From Halolamina pelagica (GTDB lineage Archaea; Halobacteriota; Halobacteria; Halobacteriales; Haloferacaceae): DNA of 64,000 bases. The DNA is taken from the NCBI RefSeq assembly GCF_900115675.1, contig NZ_FOXI01000002.1, positions 124,001-188,000 on the forward strand, written 5' to 3'. Below, piece after piece: positions 43,842-51,891 of this stretch (position 1 is the first letter of the stretch; every line of letters begins with the position of its first letter). The notes under the pieces were generated by a model. It searched no databases and was not told the origin of the DNA. It saw only the letters and a list, made by a program, of their open reading frames with translations. A program made the position numbers and the translations under genes.

Positions 43842-44603
43842 TCAATCGAAATCCGGTTTACGGCCCTCGCGGAAGGCGTCGACACCCTCCTCGTGTGCGG
43901 CTGTGTCGTAGGCCATCGACTGGAGTTTGGCCTCCCGTCGGAGCCCGTCGCGCCACTGGGTCCCGAGGCTGTCGTGGATCGCCTCCTTCGCGAGGCCGAC
44001 GTTCGCCGTCGGGCGGTTCCGGAGCGTCTCGAGCAGGTCGTCGACGCGCGAATCGAGCTCGTCGTCCGGCACGGTTTCGTTGACGAGCTCCATCGCCGCC
44101 GCCTCGTCGGCGTCGACGAGGTCGCCGGTGAACGCGAGCTCCTTCGTCTTCCGGAGGCCGATCAGGTGCGGGAGGATCGCCGTCGCGCCCATGTCGGGGA
44201 TCAAACCGACGTTGACGAACGTCGCCCCGAATCGGGCCGACTCGGCGGCGTAGGCGAAATCGGAGACCGCAACCAGCGACAGGCCGGCGCCGACGGCGTC
44301 GCCGTTGACCTTCGCGACGATCGGAACCGGCGCCGACAGGGCGTTCTCGGCGACGCGCCCGAACGTGGCCCGAACGCGCTCGTACGCTTCCGCAGTCGTC
44401 CAGTCCCGTTCGGCCATCGCGTCGATGTCGCCGCCGGCGCAGAAGGCCGCCCCGGCGCCGGTGATCACGGCGGCGTCGTGGCTCTCGGGATCGAGATCCC
44501 CGAGCACGTCGGCGAGTTCGGCGGCGACGTCGGTGGTCATCGCGTTGCGAACGTCGGGGCGGTCGAACGTGATCCGGTAGATGGCTTCGTCGGAGACTCG
44601 CAT
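43842..44603 (-). CDS. paaG: Crotonase-family isomerase, PaaG-like
   Basis: The 253-aa crotonase-fold protein has the oxyanion-hole pieces CAGGDIDAM and GDAVGAGLSLVA. The two glutamates used by true enoyl-CoA hydratases are missing (GLSL and GATFVN at those sites), while NVGLIPDMGATAILPHLIG has the aspartate used by PaaG-type isomerases. That fits the ring-epoxide isomerase step (epoxy-phenylacetyl-CoA to oxepin-CoA) or a delta3-delta2 enoyl-CoA isomerase. It sits beside the regulator and the epoxidase operon, which supports the PaaG reading. Confidence 0.75.
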   Translation of the reverse strand: MRVSDEAIYRITFDRPDVRNAMTTDVAAELADVLGDLDPESHDAAVITGAGAAFCAGGDIDAMAERDWTTAEAYERVRATFGRVAENALSAPVPIVAKVNGDAVGAGLSLVAVSDFAYAAESARFGATFVNVGLIPDMGATAILPHLIGLRKTKELAFTGDLVDADEAAAMELVNETVPDDELDSRVDDLLETLRNRPTANVGLAKEAIHDSLGTQWRDGLRREAKLQSMAYDTAAHEEGVDAFREGRKPDFD

Positions 44604-44627
44604 GCCCGTACTCGAAGGGGCGAGGCC

Positions 44628-45278
44628 TTAGTTCCCGTCGACGCCGAACAACTGCGAGAACAGCGCGCCCTGACCCCGGTGGAGGCGCTCGAGGAACGCG
44701 GACTTGCTGATCCCGATCTCGTCGGCGACATCGGTGGCGGTGACCTGCCGGGGAACGGCGAAGTAGCCCATCCCGGCGGCGGTCCGGAGCGCCTCGCTCT
44801 GTGCCGGCGTGAGGTCCCACCGCTCGGCGACCGCGGCGTCGCCCTCGGGCCCGAGTGCGTACACCCGTTCCAGTTCGACGCCGACGGTTCCGCCGGCGGT
44901 CTCCATCACGGCTTGCAGGATCTCCTGCCCGACCACGGCGCCGGTGAGCAGGGCGTCGCCGCGCTGGTAGCGCAGCGACTCCACCATGAAGCCCGCGCTG
45001 ACGAGTTCGTGAACGACGCTGCGCTGCAGGGAGAGACACCGGTAGCTGTACCGGCCGTCGACGACCGCCCGGTAGAGGTACCGGATTCGGTCGTCCTCGT
45101 CGAGCAGACGGGTCAGGTCGTCGCTGGCCGCCGAACTGAACCGAAGCAGTACGTTGCCGTCGTCGCGCAGCAGCGGCGGCGCCACGTCGAGGGTGGCGTC
45201 GGCGGCCCGGCTCGCGTCCGCGAGGGGGGACTCCTCGCCCCTGATGCGGAACTCCGCCATCAGGCACTCGTCGATCAT
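44628..45278 (-). CDS. HTH-10 (Bat-type) transcriptional regulator, probable paa regulator
   Basis: The 216-aa protein starts MIDECLMAEFRIRG, has a long ligand-sensing-type N-terminal part, and ends with a helix-turn-helix: LTPAQSEALRTAAGMGYFAVPRQVTATDVADEIGISKSAFLERLHRGQ, split here by the turn at VPRQVTATDVA. The family is haloarchaeal, related to the bacterioopsin activator Bat. Its start and the paaA promoter share an 83-base divergent region, so control of the phenylacetate operon is likely, activation being most common for the family. Which ligand it senses is unknown. Confidence 0.85.
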   Translation of the reverse strand: MIDECLMAEFRIRGEESPLADASRAADATLDVAPPLLRDDGNVLLRFSSAASDDLTRLLDEDDRIRYLYRAVVDGRYSYRCLSLQRSVVHELVSAGFMVESLRYQRGDALLTGAVVGQEILQAVMETAGGTVGVELERVYALGPEGDAAVAERWDLTPAQSEALRTAAGMGYFAVPRQVTATDVADEIGISKSAFLERLHRGQGALFSQLFGVDGN

Positions 45279-45299
45279 CGGCGGTGAGAGGCGTCCTGA

Positions 45300-45309
45300 T
45301 TATTTAAAA
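45300..45309 (+). promoter_or_regulatory. Probable TATA box of the paaABCD operon
   Basis: TTATTTAAAA (45300-45309) is the only strongly AT-rich stretch in the divergent region between the HTH-10 gene and paaA. It lies about 53 bases before the paaA ATG at 45362, which would leave a short leader; the bases just upstream (CGTCCTGA) could be a transcription-factor-B element. Confidence 0.6.
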
Positions 45310-45361
45310 CCCGTCTATGGGCTGCCGAACCGGTAAGGTCGGGCGTCGGCAACGATCGACC

Positions 45362-46306
45362 ATGAACATCGAGGAGGTCAAAGCGCAGGCGGGCCCCCGC
45401 GAATTCAGCCCGCGGGACGATCTGCCCCGTGAGTACCGCGAGGCGGCGACGCGGATGCTCGAGTTCCATGCCAACAGCGAGATCATGGGCGCGTACCTGG
45501 AGCGCCCGTTCATCCGGAAGGCACCGAGCTTGGAGCGCAAGATGGCGTTCAGCGCCAAGACGCAGGACGAGATCGGCCACGGCCAGATGCTCTACCGGGC
45601 GGCCGAGTCGCTGGGCATCAAGACCCGCGACGAGATGCTCGACGACCTCGCCAACGGCGACGGCAAGTTCCTCAACTGCTTCCACTACCCGATGGAGAGT
45701 TACGTCGAGACGCCGATGATCGCCTTCTTCGTCGACGGCGCCGCGATGCGCCGGCAGGCGACGCTGAAGTCCTCGAGTTGGGAGCCGTACGCCCACGCGA
45801 TGGACAAGATCTGCTTCGAGGAGGGGATGCACGTGAAACACGGCGAGTCCATCCTGCGGGAGCTGATGAGCGGCTCGAAGCGGGAACAGGAGATGACCCA
45901 GGAGGCGTTCGAGGAGTGGTGGCCGCGCATCCTCCAGTTCTTCGGCCCGACCGACGACCAGAGCACCCACCACGACTTCGCCAGCGAGGTCGGCCTGAAG
46001 ACCAAGTCCAACGACGAACTCCGGAACGCGTTCCTCAACACGTACATGCCGAAGGCGGAGAGGTACGGGCTGGAGATCCCCGACGAGCCACGTATCCGAG
46101 ACAACGGCGACGGCACCTACGAGGTCGTGGAGGACGACCTCGACTGGGAGGAGTTCTTCACGGTGTCGAAAAACGAGTACGAGGGCAGTAAACAGCAGAT
46201 CAACGGCCGTGCGCGAGCCCAGGAAGCCGTCCAGTGGGTTCGGGACATGATGGACAGTCAGGCGACCACCGGCGACGGCCCCAACACGCCACAGGCGGCC
46301 GACTGA
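45362..46306 (+). CDS. paaA: 1,2-phenylacetyl-CoA epoxidase catalytic subunit PaaA
   Basis: The ATG at 45362 gives 314 aa. The fold is the four-helix di-iron bundle: EFHANSEIMGAYLERPF supplies a glutamate, KTQDEIGHGQMLYRAAE supplies E and H, and CFEEGMHVKHGESILREL supplies another E and H. PaaA binds phenylacetyl-CoA and, with PaaC, inserts oxygen into the ring to form the 1,2-epoxide. It is the first gene of paaA-paaB-paaC-paaD on the plus strand. Length matches E. coli PaaA (309 aa). Confidence 0.93.
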   Translation: MNIEEVKAQAGPREFSPRDDLPREYREAATRMLEFHANSEIMGAYLERPFIRKAPSLERKMAFSAKTQDEIGHGQMLYRAAESLGIKTRDEMLDDLANGDGKFLNCFHYPMESYVETPMIAFFVDGAAMRRQATLKSSSWEPYAHAMDKICFEEGMHVKHGESILRELMSGSKREQEMTQEAFEEWWPRILQFFGPTDDQSTHHDFASEVGLKTKSNDELRNAFLNTYMPKAERYGLEIPDEPRIRDNGDGTYEVVEDDLDWEEFFTVSKNEYEGSKQQINGRARAQEAVQWVRDMMDSQATTGDGPNTPQAAD

Positions 46307-46308
46307 CC

Positions 46309-46827
46309 ATGATCTGGGAAGTGTTCCGACAGGAGGCGTCCGGCGAACCGCACGAGCACTGTGGCAACGTCCACGCACCCGACCGAGTGATGGCCAAGCA
46401 GTTCTCGGTGATCCAGCACGGCCGTCGCAAGCCGACCCAGTCGCTCTGGGTCGCCCCACAGGGGAAAGTCAGCGGCGTCTACGGCGACGAGGACGCGGGC
46501 CCCGTCGACGGCGAAGTGACGTGGGAGGTGTTCCGGCAGGACAGGGCGGGCGGCTACCACACCCACTGTGGCGACGTGACTGCCGGGAGCGTCGACGCCG
46601 CGAAGGCGACGGCTGACGAACAGTACGGCGCCGACGACCCACACAGCCTGTGGATCGTCCAGTCCAGCTACATCGGCGAAATCACCGCCGACGAGGTGGC
46701 GTTCGGCGGCACCACGAACAAGGCCTACCGGTTCGCCCAGACGTACAACGTCGATCCGGCGGCCGAGGAGGTGGCGGCCTCCGAGAGCGAGCAGGTGGCG
46801 GCCGAACAGCGAGGAGGGAAGAACTGA
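46309..46827 (+). CDS. paaB: PaaB-like subunit with two PaaB domains in one chain
   Basis: The 172-aa protein contains the PaaB pattern twice. Residues 1-60 (WEVFRQEASGEPHEHCGNVHAPD, ending LWVAPQ) and 70-145 (WEVFRQDRAGGYHTHCGDVTAGS, ending LWIVQSSYIGE) align to each other. E. coli PaaB is a single domain of about 95 aa. PaaB connects PaaAC and binds the reductase. A fused pair would change how many copies each complex contains. ATG at 46309 directly follows the paaA stop; its stop overlaps the paaC start (TGATG). Confidence 0.85.
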   Translation: MIWEVFRQEASGEPHEHCGNVHAPDRVMAKQFSVIQHGRRKPTQSLWVAPQGKVSGVYGDEDAGPVDGEVTWEVFRQDRAGGYHTHCGDVTAGSVDAAKATADEQYGADDPHSLWIVQSSYIGEITADEVAFGGTTNKAYRFAQTYNVDPAAEEVAASESEQVAAEQRGGKN

Positions 46828-47654
46828 TGGCGACGACACGAACAGACCTCGGGAGTCCGGAAGAACTGAGCGAACGGGAACAGCGCGCCGTCGAGGCCCA
46901 ACTGTTCCGGCTCGCCGACGACGAGTACATCCAGGCCGAGCGGTACACGTTCTGGCAGGTCCGCGCCCCCACGCTGGAGTCGGACCTCGCCGTCGCGAAC
47001 AACGCCCAGGACGAACTCGGTCACGCCCGCCTCTGGTACGACGCCATCCAGATGTTCGGCTACACCGAGGAGTCGCTCCTCTGGGAGAGCGAGCCGGACG
47101 ACTTCCAGCACAGCACCCTCGTGGAGCTGCCGTTCTCGGAGGGCGACTGGGCCGACGCGATCGTCCGTGGCTACCTCTACGACGTGGCCGAGGACGTCCG
47201 CCTGGCCGCGCTCGAGGACTCCTCCTACGAGGTCATCCGCAACCGAACTAGCCGGATCCAGGGCGAGGAAGACTACCACGTCGAACTCGCCCGGAGCTGG
47301 CTGGAGCGGATGGCCACCGACGAGGAAGCGAGCGAGCGCGTGCAGGCCGCACTCGATCGGCTCTACCCTTACGCACTCACGCTGTTCGAGCCTGTCGGCG
47401 ACGTCGAAGCGGACATCGAGGAGCTGGGCATCCGCACCGCCAGCCTCGACGAGATGCGCGGGGAGTGGGAGGAGCGAATCACGGCGTTCCTCACCGACCT
47501 CGGCTTCGAGGTGCCGACCGACGCCGAGCCGGCGACGCCGACGGGGCGGGATAACCAGCACACCGACCACTGGCACGACCTCCACGAGGAGATGGTGTCG
47601 GCGTACCGCAACCTCGGTCGCCACGAGGCGACCAAACTCATGGACGATGAGTAG
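46827..47654 (+). CDS. paaC: 1,2-phenylacetyl-CoA epoxidase structural subunit PaaC
   Basis: The ATG at 46827 overlaps the paaB stop (TGATG), giving 275 aa. It has the ferritin-like bundle: QAERYTFWQVRAPTLES, ANNAQDELGHARLWYDAI and RIQGEEDYHVELARSWLERM. In E. coli PaaC pairs with PaaA and stabilises it. The acidic C-terminal tail (PTDAEPATPTGRDNQHTDHWHDL) is longer than in E. coli. Its stop overlaps the paaD start by eight bases (47647-47654). Confidence 0.92.
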   Translation: MATTRTDLGSPEELSEREQRAVEAQLFRLADDEYIQAERYTFWQVRAPTLESDLAVANNAQDELGHARLWYDAIQMFGYTEESLLWESEPDDFQHSTLVELPFSEGDWADAIVRGYLYDVAEDVRLAALEDSSYEVIRNRTSRIQGEEDYHVELARSWLERMATDEEASERVQAALDRLYPYALTLFEPVGDVEADIEELGIRTASLDEMRGEWEERITAFLTDLGFEVPTDAEPATPTGRDNQHTDHWHDLHEEMVSAYRNLGRHEATKLMDDE

Positions 47655-48099
47655 CGAGCCCGACGGCCCCGAGGAGTACGACCGCCCCCGGGCGGACGCC
47701 GAGGCCGCGCCGTGTGGCTATACTGACTACGAGACCAAAGAGCGGACCGCGGAGGAGGTGCCCGCCACGGGCGAGGGTGCCGAGGGCCTCGAACGAGAGG
47801 TCTGGGCGGCGCTCTACGAGGTGGAGGACCCGGAGATGCCCGTCAGCGTCGTCGACCTCGGGCTGATCTACGGGCTCGAACTCGACGACGGGAAAGCGAC
47901 GATCGACATGACCCTGACCTACAGCGGCTGTCCGGCCCGGGAGATCATCCTCGAGGAGGTCGAGGAAGCGGCCGCGGGCGTCGACGGCGTCGACGACGCC
48001 GAAGTCCGGCTCGTCTGGGCGCCGGACTGGTCGCTCGATCTCGTCACTGAACAGGGGAAGGAAGCCCTGCGGGAGTTCGGAATCAGCGTGGAACGATGA
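47647..48099 (+). CDS. paaD: PaaD N-terminal part (MIP18-type domain), without its zinc domain
   Basis: The ATG at 47647 overlaps the paaC stop, giving 150 aa. After an acidic leader comes the MIP18/DUF59 domain: LYEVEDPEMPVSVVDLGLIYG and LTYSGCPAREIILEEVEEAAAGV. In bacteria PaaD is one chain with this domain and a C-terminal zinc ribbon, and helps mature the iron centre. Here the zinc part is a separate small gene immediately after (ATGA overlap at 48096-48099). So the PaaD function is likely carried by two subunits. Confidence 0.88.
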   Translation: MSSEPDGPEEYDRPRADAEAAPCGYTDYETKERTAEEVPATGEGAEGLEREVWAALYEVEDPEMPVSVVDLGLIYGLELDDGKATIDMTLTYSGCPAREIILEEVEEAAAGVDGVDDAEVRLVWAPDWSLDLVTEQGKEALREFGISVER

Positions 48100-48263
48100 C
48101 GGAACGGGACCCAAGCGTCACGACAAGCGGCGAGACGACTGGCGCGGAGTGTCCCTACTGCGGCTCGGAGAACACCGAGCGCGAGCACCCGCGGGGGCCC
48201 TCGCGGTGTCAGTCGATCCACTACTGCAACGACTGCCTCCAGCAGTTCAAGAAGTTCGAGTAA
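48096..48263 (+). CDS. PaaD C-terminal zinc-ribbon domain encoded as a separate 55-residue protein
   Basis: ATG 48096 overlaps the TGA of the PaaD gene (48097-48099). The product MTERDPSV...GAECPYCGSENTE, then SRCQSIHYCNDCLQQFKKFE, has five cysteines, C19/C22 and C38/C44/C47, with a CPYCGS knuckle and a CNDC knuckle. This matches the C-terminal end of bacterial PaaD (CPRCGS... YRCNDC... F). It is too short to show up in scans with a usual length cut-off and is easy to miss. Translational coupling supports that both halves are made together. Confidence 0.85.
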   Translation: MTERDPSVTTSGETTGAECPYCGSENTEREHPRGPSRCQSIHYCNDCLQQFKKFE

Positions 48264-48286
48264 GTCGTGGACGGTGGAGTGGCGGG

Positions 48287-48763
48287 CTACGCTGCGTTCT
48301 CGTCCGCGCCCTTCCGCTTGATCAGGAACTTCATGTCGCCCTCGAGGACGACCGTACCTTCCTGGTTCTCCATCACGCAGTCGAGCACGACCAGCCCGGC
48401 GTCCTCGCGGCTGAGCTCCTTCTTCTCGGAGACCTCCATCTCCAACTGGAGCGTGTCGCCGATGGTGACGGGGTTCGGGAGGTCCATGTAGTTCATCCCG
48501 AGGAACGCGACGGCGGTGCGCTCGACGATGCCGGTCCGGTAGACGAAGCCGGTCGCCTGCACGAACGTCATCGGCCCGTGGGCGATGCGCTCGCCGAACT
48601 CCTGGTCCTCGGCGTACTCCTTGTTGGTGTGCAGTTCGGTCCAGTCGCCGCTGAGCGCGGAGTGCATCACGAAGTCGGACTCCGTCACGGTTCGGCCGAC
48701 GCTGATGAACTCCTCGCCGACCTCGAAGTCCTCGAAGTGGTGGGGCTCGTAACTGTACGCCAT
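48287..48763 (-). CDS. MaoC-family (R)-specific enoyl-CoA hydratase
   Basis: From the ATG at 48761-48763 the protein is 158 aa with a hotdog fold. The hydratase motif is present: DWTELHTNKEYAED (Asp... His) and FGERIAHGPMTF. In the phenylacetate pathway the ring-opening enzyme PaaZ has a MaoC hydratase half fused to an aldehyde dehydrogenase; here a free MaoC protein stands between paaD and paaI on the opposite strand. It could hydrolyse the oxepin-CoA. The frame extends upstream in a GC-rich region, but family similarity starts at this ATG. Confidence 0.82.
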   Translation of the reverse strand: MAYSYEPHHFEDFEVGEEFISVGRTVTESDFVMHSALSGDWTELHTNKEYAEDQEFGERIAHGPMTFVQATGFVYRTGIVERTAVAFLGMNYMDLPNPVTIGDTLQLEMEVSEKKELSREDAGLVVLDCVMENQEGTVVLEGDMKFLIKRKGADENAA

Positions 48764-48888
48764 ACCCCGGCTTCGGCCAGTCGCGGTATATAGCTCCCGG
48801 ACGGCGGCGCCCGTGGGGGATCGTCGCCGTGGGCGTCGACGCCCACACGACCAGCAGTCCGTTGGGCTCGCTCGCGGAACTGGCCGCC

Positions 48889-49287
48889 ATGACCGAGGTT
48901 CCCGAGGAGACACGCGAGCAGGTGGCGTCGGACCCGTTCTGTGCGACGCTCGGCATCGAGGTCGTCGACCTCTCGCCCGGCCGTGCCCGCGCGGAACTGC
49001 GCGTGACCGAGGACCTGCTGAACTTCCACGGCACGCCCCACGGCGGCGCGATCTACTCGCTGGCCGACGCCGCCTTCGCCGCGGCGTCGAACTCGCGGGG
49101 GGAGACGGCGCTGGCGCTCGAGACGAACATCTCCTACCTCGACGCCGACGGCGTCGGCGAGACGCTGACCGCGACGGCCGAGGAGACCCACCTCGCCGGC
49201 AAAACCGCCGAGTACGAGGTCGACGTCGTCGACGGGAACGGGGACCGCGTCGCGACGTTCCGCGGGCGAGTGTACCGCCCCGAGTAG
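48889..49287 (+). CDS. paaI: Hotdog-fold thioesterase, PaaI-like
   Basis: The ATG at 48889 gives 132 aa, close to PaaI's 140; a GTG at 48829 would add 20 atypical residues. Key blocks are RVTEDLLNFHGTPHGGAIYSLADAAFAAASN and SYLDADGVGETLTATAEE. PaaI hydrolyses stalled hydroxyphenylacetyl-CoA and thereby frees CoA when the pathway jams. It lies divergent to the MaoC gene and convergent to paaK, inside the cluster. Confidence 0.85.
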   Translation: MTEVPEETREQVASDPFCATLGIEVVDLSPGRARAELRVTEDLLNFHGTPHGGAIYSLADAAFAAASNSRGETALALETNISYLDADGVGETLTATAEETHLAGKTAEYEVDVVDGNGDRVATFRGRVYRPE

Positions 49288-49320
49288 GCGAGGCGCCGAT
49301 CGCGGTCGGCGGCGTCGGCG

Positions 49321-50610
49321 CTAGCTACGGTGGTCGTAGACGCGCTGGACCTTCCCGACCTCGGTGCGGGCGATCCCGCCGGGCTCGACGATCGAGAGCT
49401 CGTCGGGGGTGAAGCTGAGCACGTTCGCCAGCCGTTCGAGGATCTCCTCTCGCAGCTCGGCGTGGCCCCGGTCCGTACCTTCGGCGCGCTCGACGGTGAG
49501 CTCCATCACGTCGAGGTTCTCCTCGCGGTCGAGGTCGATCCGGTAGTGCGGGGCGACGCCGTCGACGTCCAGAACCGCGTGCTCGATCTCGCTGGGGTAG
49601 AGGTTCACCCCGCGAACGATCAGCAGGTCGTCGGCGCGTCCGGTGACGTTGTCCATCCGGACCATCGTCCGCCCGCACTCACACTCGTCGTAGGTCAGCG
49701 TCGTCAGGTCGCCCGTCCGGTAGCGCAGCACCGGCAGCGCCTCCTTGGTGAGCGTCGTGAGCACGAGTTCGCCCTCCTCGCCCTCCTCGACGGGTTCGCC
49801 CGTCCGCGGGTCGACGACCTCGGGGTAGAAGTGGTCCTCCCAGACGTGCAGGCCGTCCTGGGCCTCGTGGCACTCGTTGGAGACGCCGGGGCCGATGATC
49901 TCCGAGAGCCCGTAGATGTCGATCCCGGTGACGCCGAGTCGCTCCTCGATCTCCTCGCGCATCGGGTCCGTGCAGGGCTCGGCGCCGAAGATGACCGTCG
50001 AGATGGGGAGATCGCGGGGGTCGTGGCCCATCTCCTCGGCGGTCTCGGCGAGGTAGAGCGCGTAGGAGGGCGTGCAGGTGAACACGTCGCTCTCCAGGTC
50101 CGCCATCAGTTCGATCTGGCGCTGGGTCTGCCCGCCGCCGATCGGGATGACCGTCGCGCCCAGTTCCTCGACGCCGTAGTGGAGGCCGAGTCCGCCCGTA
50201 AAGAGACCGTACCCGTAGGCGTTCTGGACGGTGTCGCCGGCTTCGACGCCCGACGCCGCGAGCGATCGGGCGACGACCTCGCTCCACACGTCGACGTCGG
50301 CGTCGGTGTAGCCGACGATCTTGGGCTTCCCGGTCGTCCCCGAGGAGGCGTGGATCCGCGTCAGTTCGTCGTCGTCGACGGCGAACAACCCGTCGGGGTA
50401 CTCGTCCCGGAAGTCCTCCTTGGTCGTCATCGGGAGCGCCGTCACGTCCTCGACGCCCCGGATGTCGGCGGGCGCGACGCCGGCCTCGTCGAGCTTCTCG
50501 CGGTAGAAGGGGACGTTCTCGTAGGCCCGTTCGACGGTTTCACGGAGGCGTTCGGCCTGGTGGTCCCGGATCTCCGATCGGTCGGCGGACTCTATGGGCT
50601 TGTGTACCAT
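49321..50610 (-). CDS. paaK: Phenylacetate-CoA ligase
   Basis: The ATG at 50608-50610 gives 429 aa, typical for PaaK. It begins ERLRETVERAYENVPFYREKL, and the adenylation signatures are ASSGTTGKPKIVGY, FGAEPCTDPMREEI, IYGLSEIIGPGVSNEC and GRADDLLIVRGVNLYPSEIE, with the C-terminal catalytic lysine in EVGKVQRVYDHR. It activates phenylacetate to the CoA thioester using ATP. This is the entry step of the pathway. It runs divergently from the thiolase, with 108 bases between the starts. Confidence 0.93.
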   Translation of the reverse strand: MVHKPIESADRSEIRDHQAERLRETVERAYENVPFYREKLDEAGVAPADIRGVEDVTALPMTTKEDFRDEYPDGLFAVDDDELTRIHASSGTTGKPKIVGYTDADVDVWSEVVARSLAASGVEAGDTVQNAYGYGLFTGGLGLHYGVEELGATVIPIGGGQTQRQIELMADLESDVFTCTPSYALYLAETAEEMGHDPRDLPISTVIFGAEPCTDPMREEIEERLGVTGIDIYGLSEIIGPGVSNECHEAQDGLHVWEDHFYPEVVDPRTGEPVEEGEEGELVLTTLTKEALPVLRYRTGDLTTLTYDECECGRTMVRMDNVTGRADDLLIVRGVNLYPSEIEHAVLDVDGVAPHYRIDLDREENLDVMELTVERAEGTDRGHAELREEILERLANVLSFTPDELSIVEPGGIARTEVGKVQRVYDHRS

Positions 50611-50718
50611 TCGGCACTCGATAGCGGGGCGACGAGCGTGAAAAATCATGAGGGTGCGGCAAGCCACGCGCTCGCCGTCACGGGAAGCCTTTTCGCGGAA
50701 CCGCCGGAACGAACCACC

Positions 50719-51891
50719 ATGCGGGACGCCTACATCATCGGCGCGGGGCAGACGAGTTTCGGCGCCATGCCCGGCGAGAGCTACCGGTCGCTGTTCACCG
50801 AGGCGGTTGACCACGCCCTCGAGAGCGTGCCGGCCGGCATCGACGCCGACGCCGTCGACGAGGCGGTCGTCGGGTCGCTCGGCGTCGGCGGGCGACAGAT
50901 CGGGCTCTCCGGGCCCGCGGTCACCGAGCACGCCGGGCTCCACGGTGTCCCAAGCGCCCGAATCGAGAACGCGTGTGCCGCCTCGGGCTACGCCGTCAGG
51001 CAGGCGATCCAGGCGGTCAGAAGCGGGATGGCCGACGTGGCCCTCGCGGGCGGCGTCGAAGTGATGACGGACATGAGCGGCGACGCCGCGAAGTACTGGC
51101 TGGGCGTCTCCGGCGAGACCGAGTGGGAGCGCCTGACCGGCACCACCTTCGCCGGCGTCTACGCCCAGATGGCCAGCGCGTACTTCGACCGGTACGAGGC
51201 GACGCCGGAGCACCTCTCCCGGATCGCGGTCAAGAACCACGCGAACGGGGCCAAGAACCCGAACGCCCACCTCGGCTTCGAGTGCTCGCTTGAGGACGCA
51301 ACGAGCGCGCCGGCGGTCGCCGATCCGCTGAACCTCTATCACTGCTGTCCGACCTCGGACGGCGCCGCTGCGGTCCTCGTGGCCGGCGAGGAGGTGGTCG
51401 GGGAGTACACCGACGAGCCGATCCGCGTCGCCGGCGTCGGCGCCGCCAGCGAGCGCGTGGGGCTGTTCCAGCGGGACACCTACACCGGGATCGACTCCTC
51501 GGCAGTGGCCGCCGCCGAGGCGTACGACAGCGCCGGGATCGATCCCGAGGACCTCGACTTCGCGGAGGTCCACGACTGCTTCGCCATCGCGGAGCTCCTG
51601 GCCTACGAGGATCTGGGGTTCTGCGAGCGCGGGGCGGCCCACGAACTCGTCGAGTCCGGCGCGACGGAACTGGACGGCGCCCTCCCGGTCAACGCCTCGG
51701 GCGGCCTGAAGTCGAAGGGCCACCCCATCGGCGCGACCGGCGCCGGCCAGATCGCGGAAGCGTACAAACAGCTCCGGGGTGAGGCGGGCGACCGCCAGAT
51801 CCCGGACGCGGAGGTCGGACTCACCCACAACGTCGGCGGCAGCGGCGGCGCGGCGGTGGTTCACGTCCTCGAACGGGAGGTGGCGCGATGA
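50719..51891 (+). CDS. Thiolase (acetyl-CoA C-acyltransferase, SCP2-type)
   Basis: The ATG at 50719 gives 390 aa. The nucleophilic cysteine is in ENACAASGYAVRQAI, with HDCFAIAELLAYEDLG and NASGGLKSKGHPIGATG as the histidine-bearing blocks. The C-terminus reads THNVGGSGGAAV instead of the second cysteine block (CIGGGQG) of bacterial thiolases, which is the SCP2/archaeal form. It may carry out the last step of the pathway (3-oxoadipyl-CoA cleavage, PaaJ-like). Its stop overlaps the start of the HMG-CoA-synthase-like gene (ATGA at 51888-51891), the usual pairing for archaeal thiolase/HMGCS/DUF35. Confidence 0.88.
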   Translation: MRDAYIIGAGQTSFGAMPGESYRSLFTEAVDHALESVPAGIDADAVDEAVVGSLGVGGRQIGLSGPAVTEHAGLHGVPSARIENACAASGYAVRQAIQAVRSGMADVALAGGVEVMTDMSGDAAKYWLGVSGETEWERLTGTTFAGVYAQMASAYFDRYEATPEHLSRIAVKNHANGAKNPNAHLGFECSLEDATSAPAVADPLNLYHCCPTSDGAAAVLVAGEEVVGEYTDEPIRVAGVGAASERVGLFQRDTYTGIDSSAVAAAEAYDSAGIDPEDLDFAEVHDCFAIAELLAYEDLGFCERGAAHELVESGATELDGALPVNASGGLKSKGHPIGATGAGQIAEAYKQLRGEAGDRQIPDAEVGLTHNVGGSGGAAVVHVLEREVAR

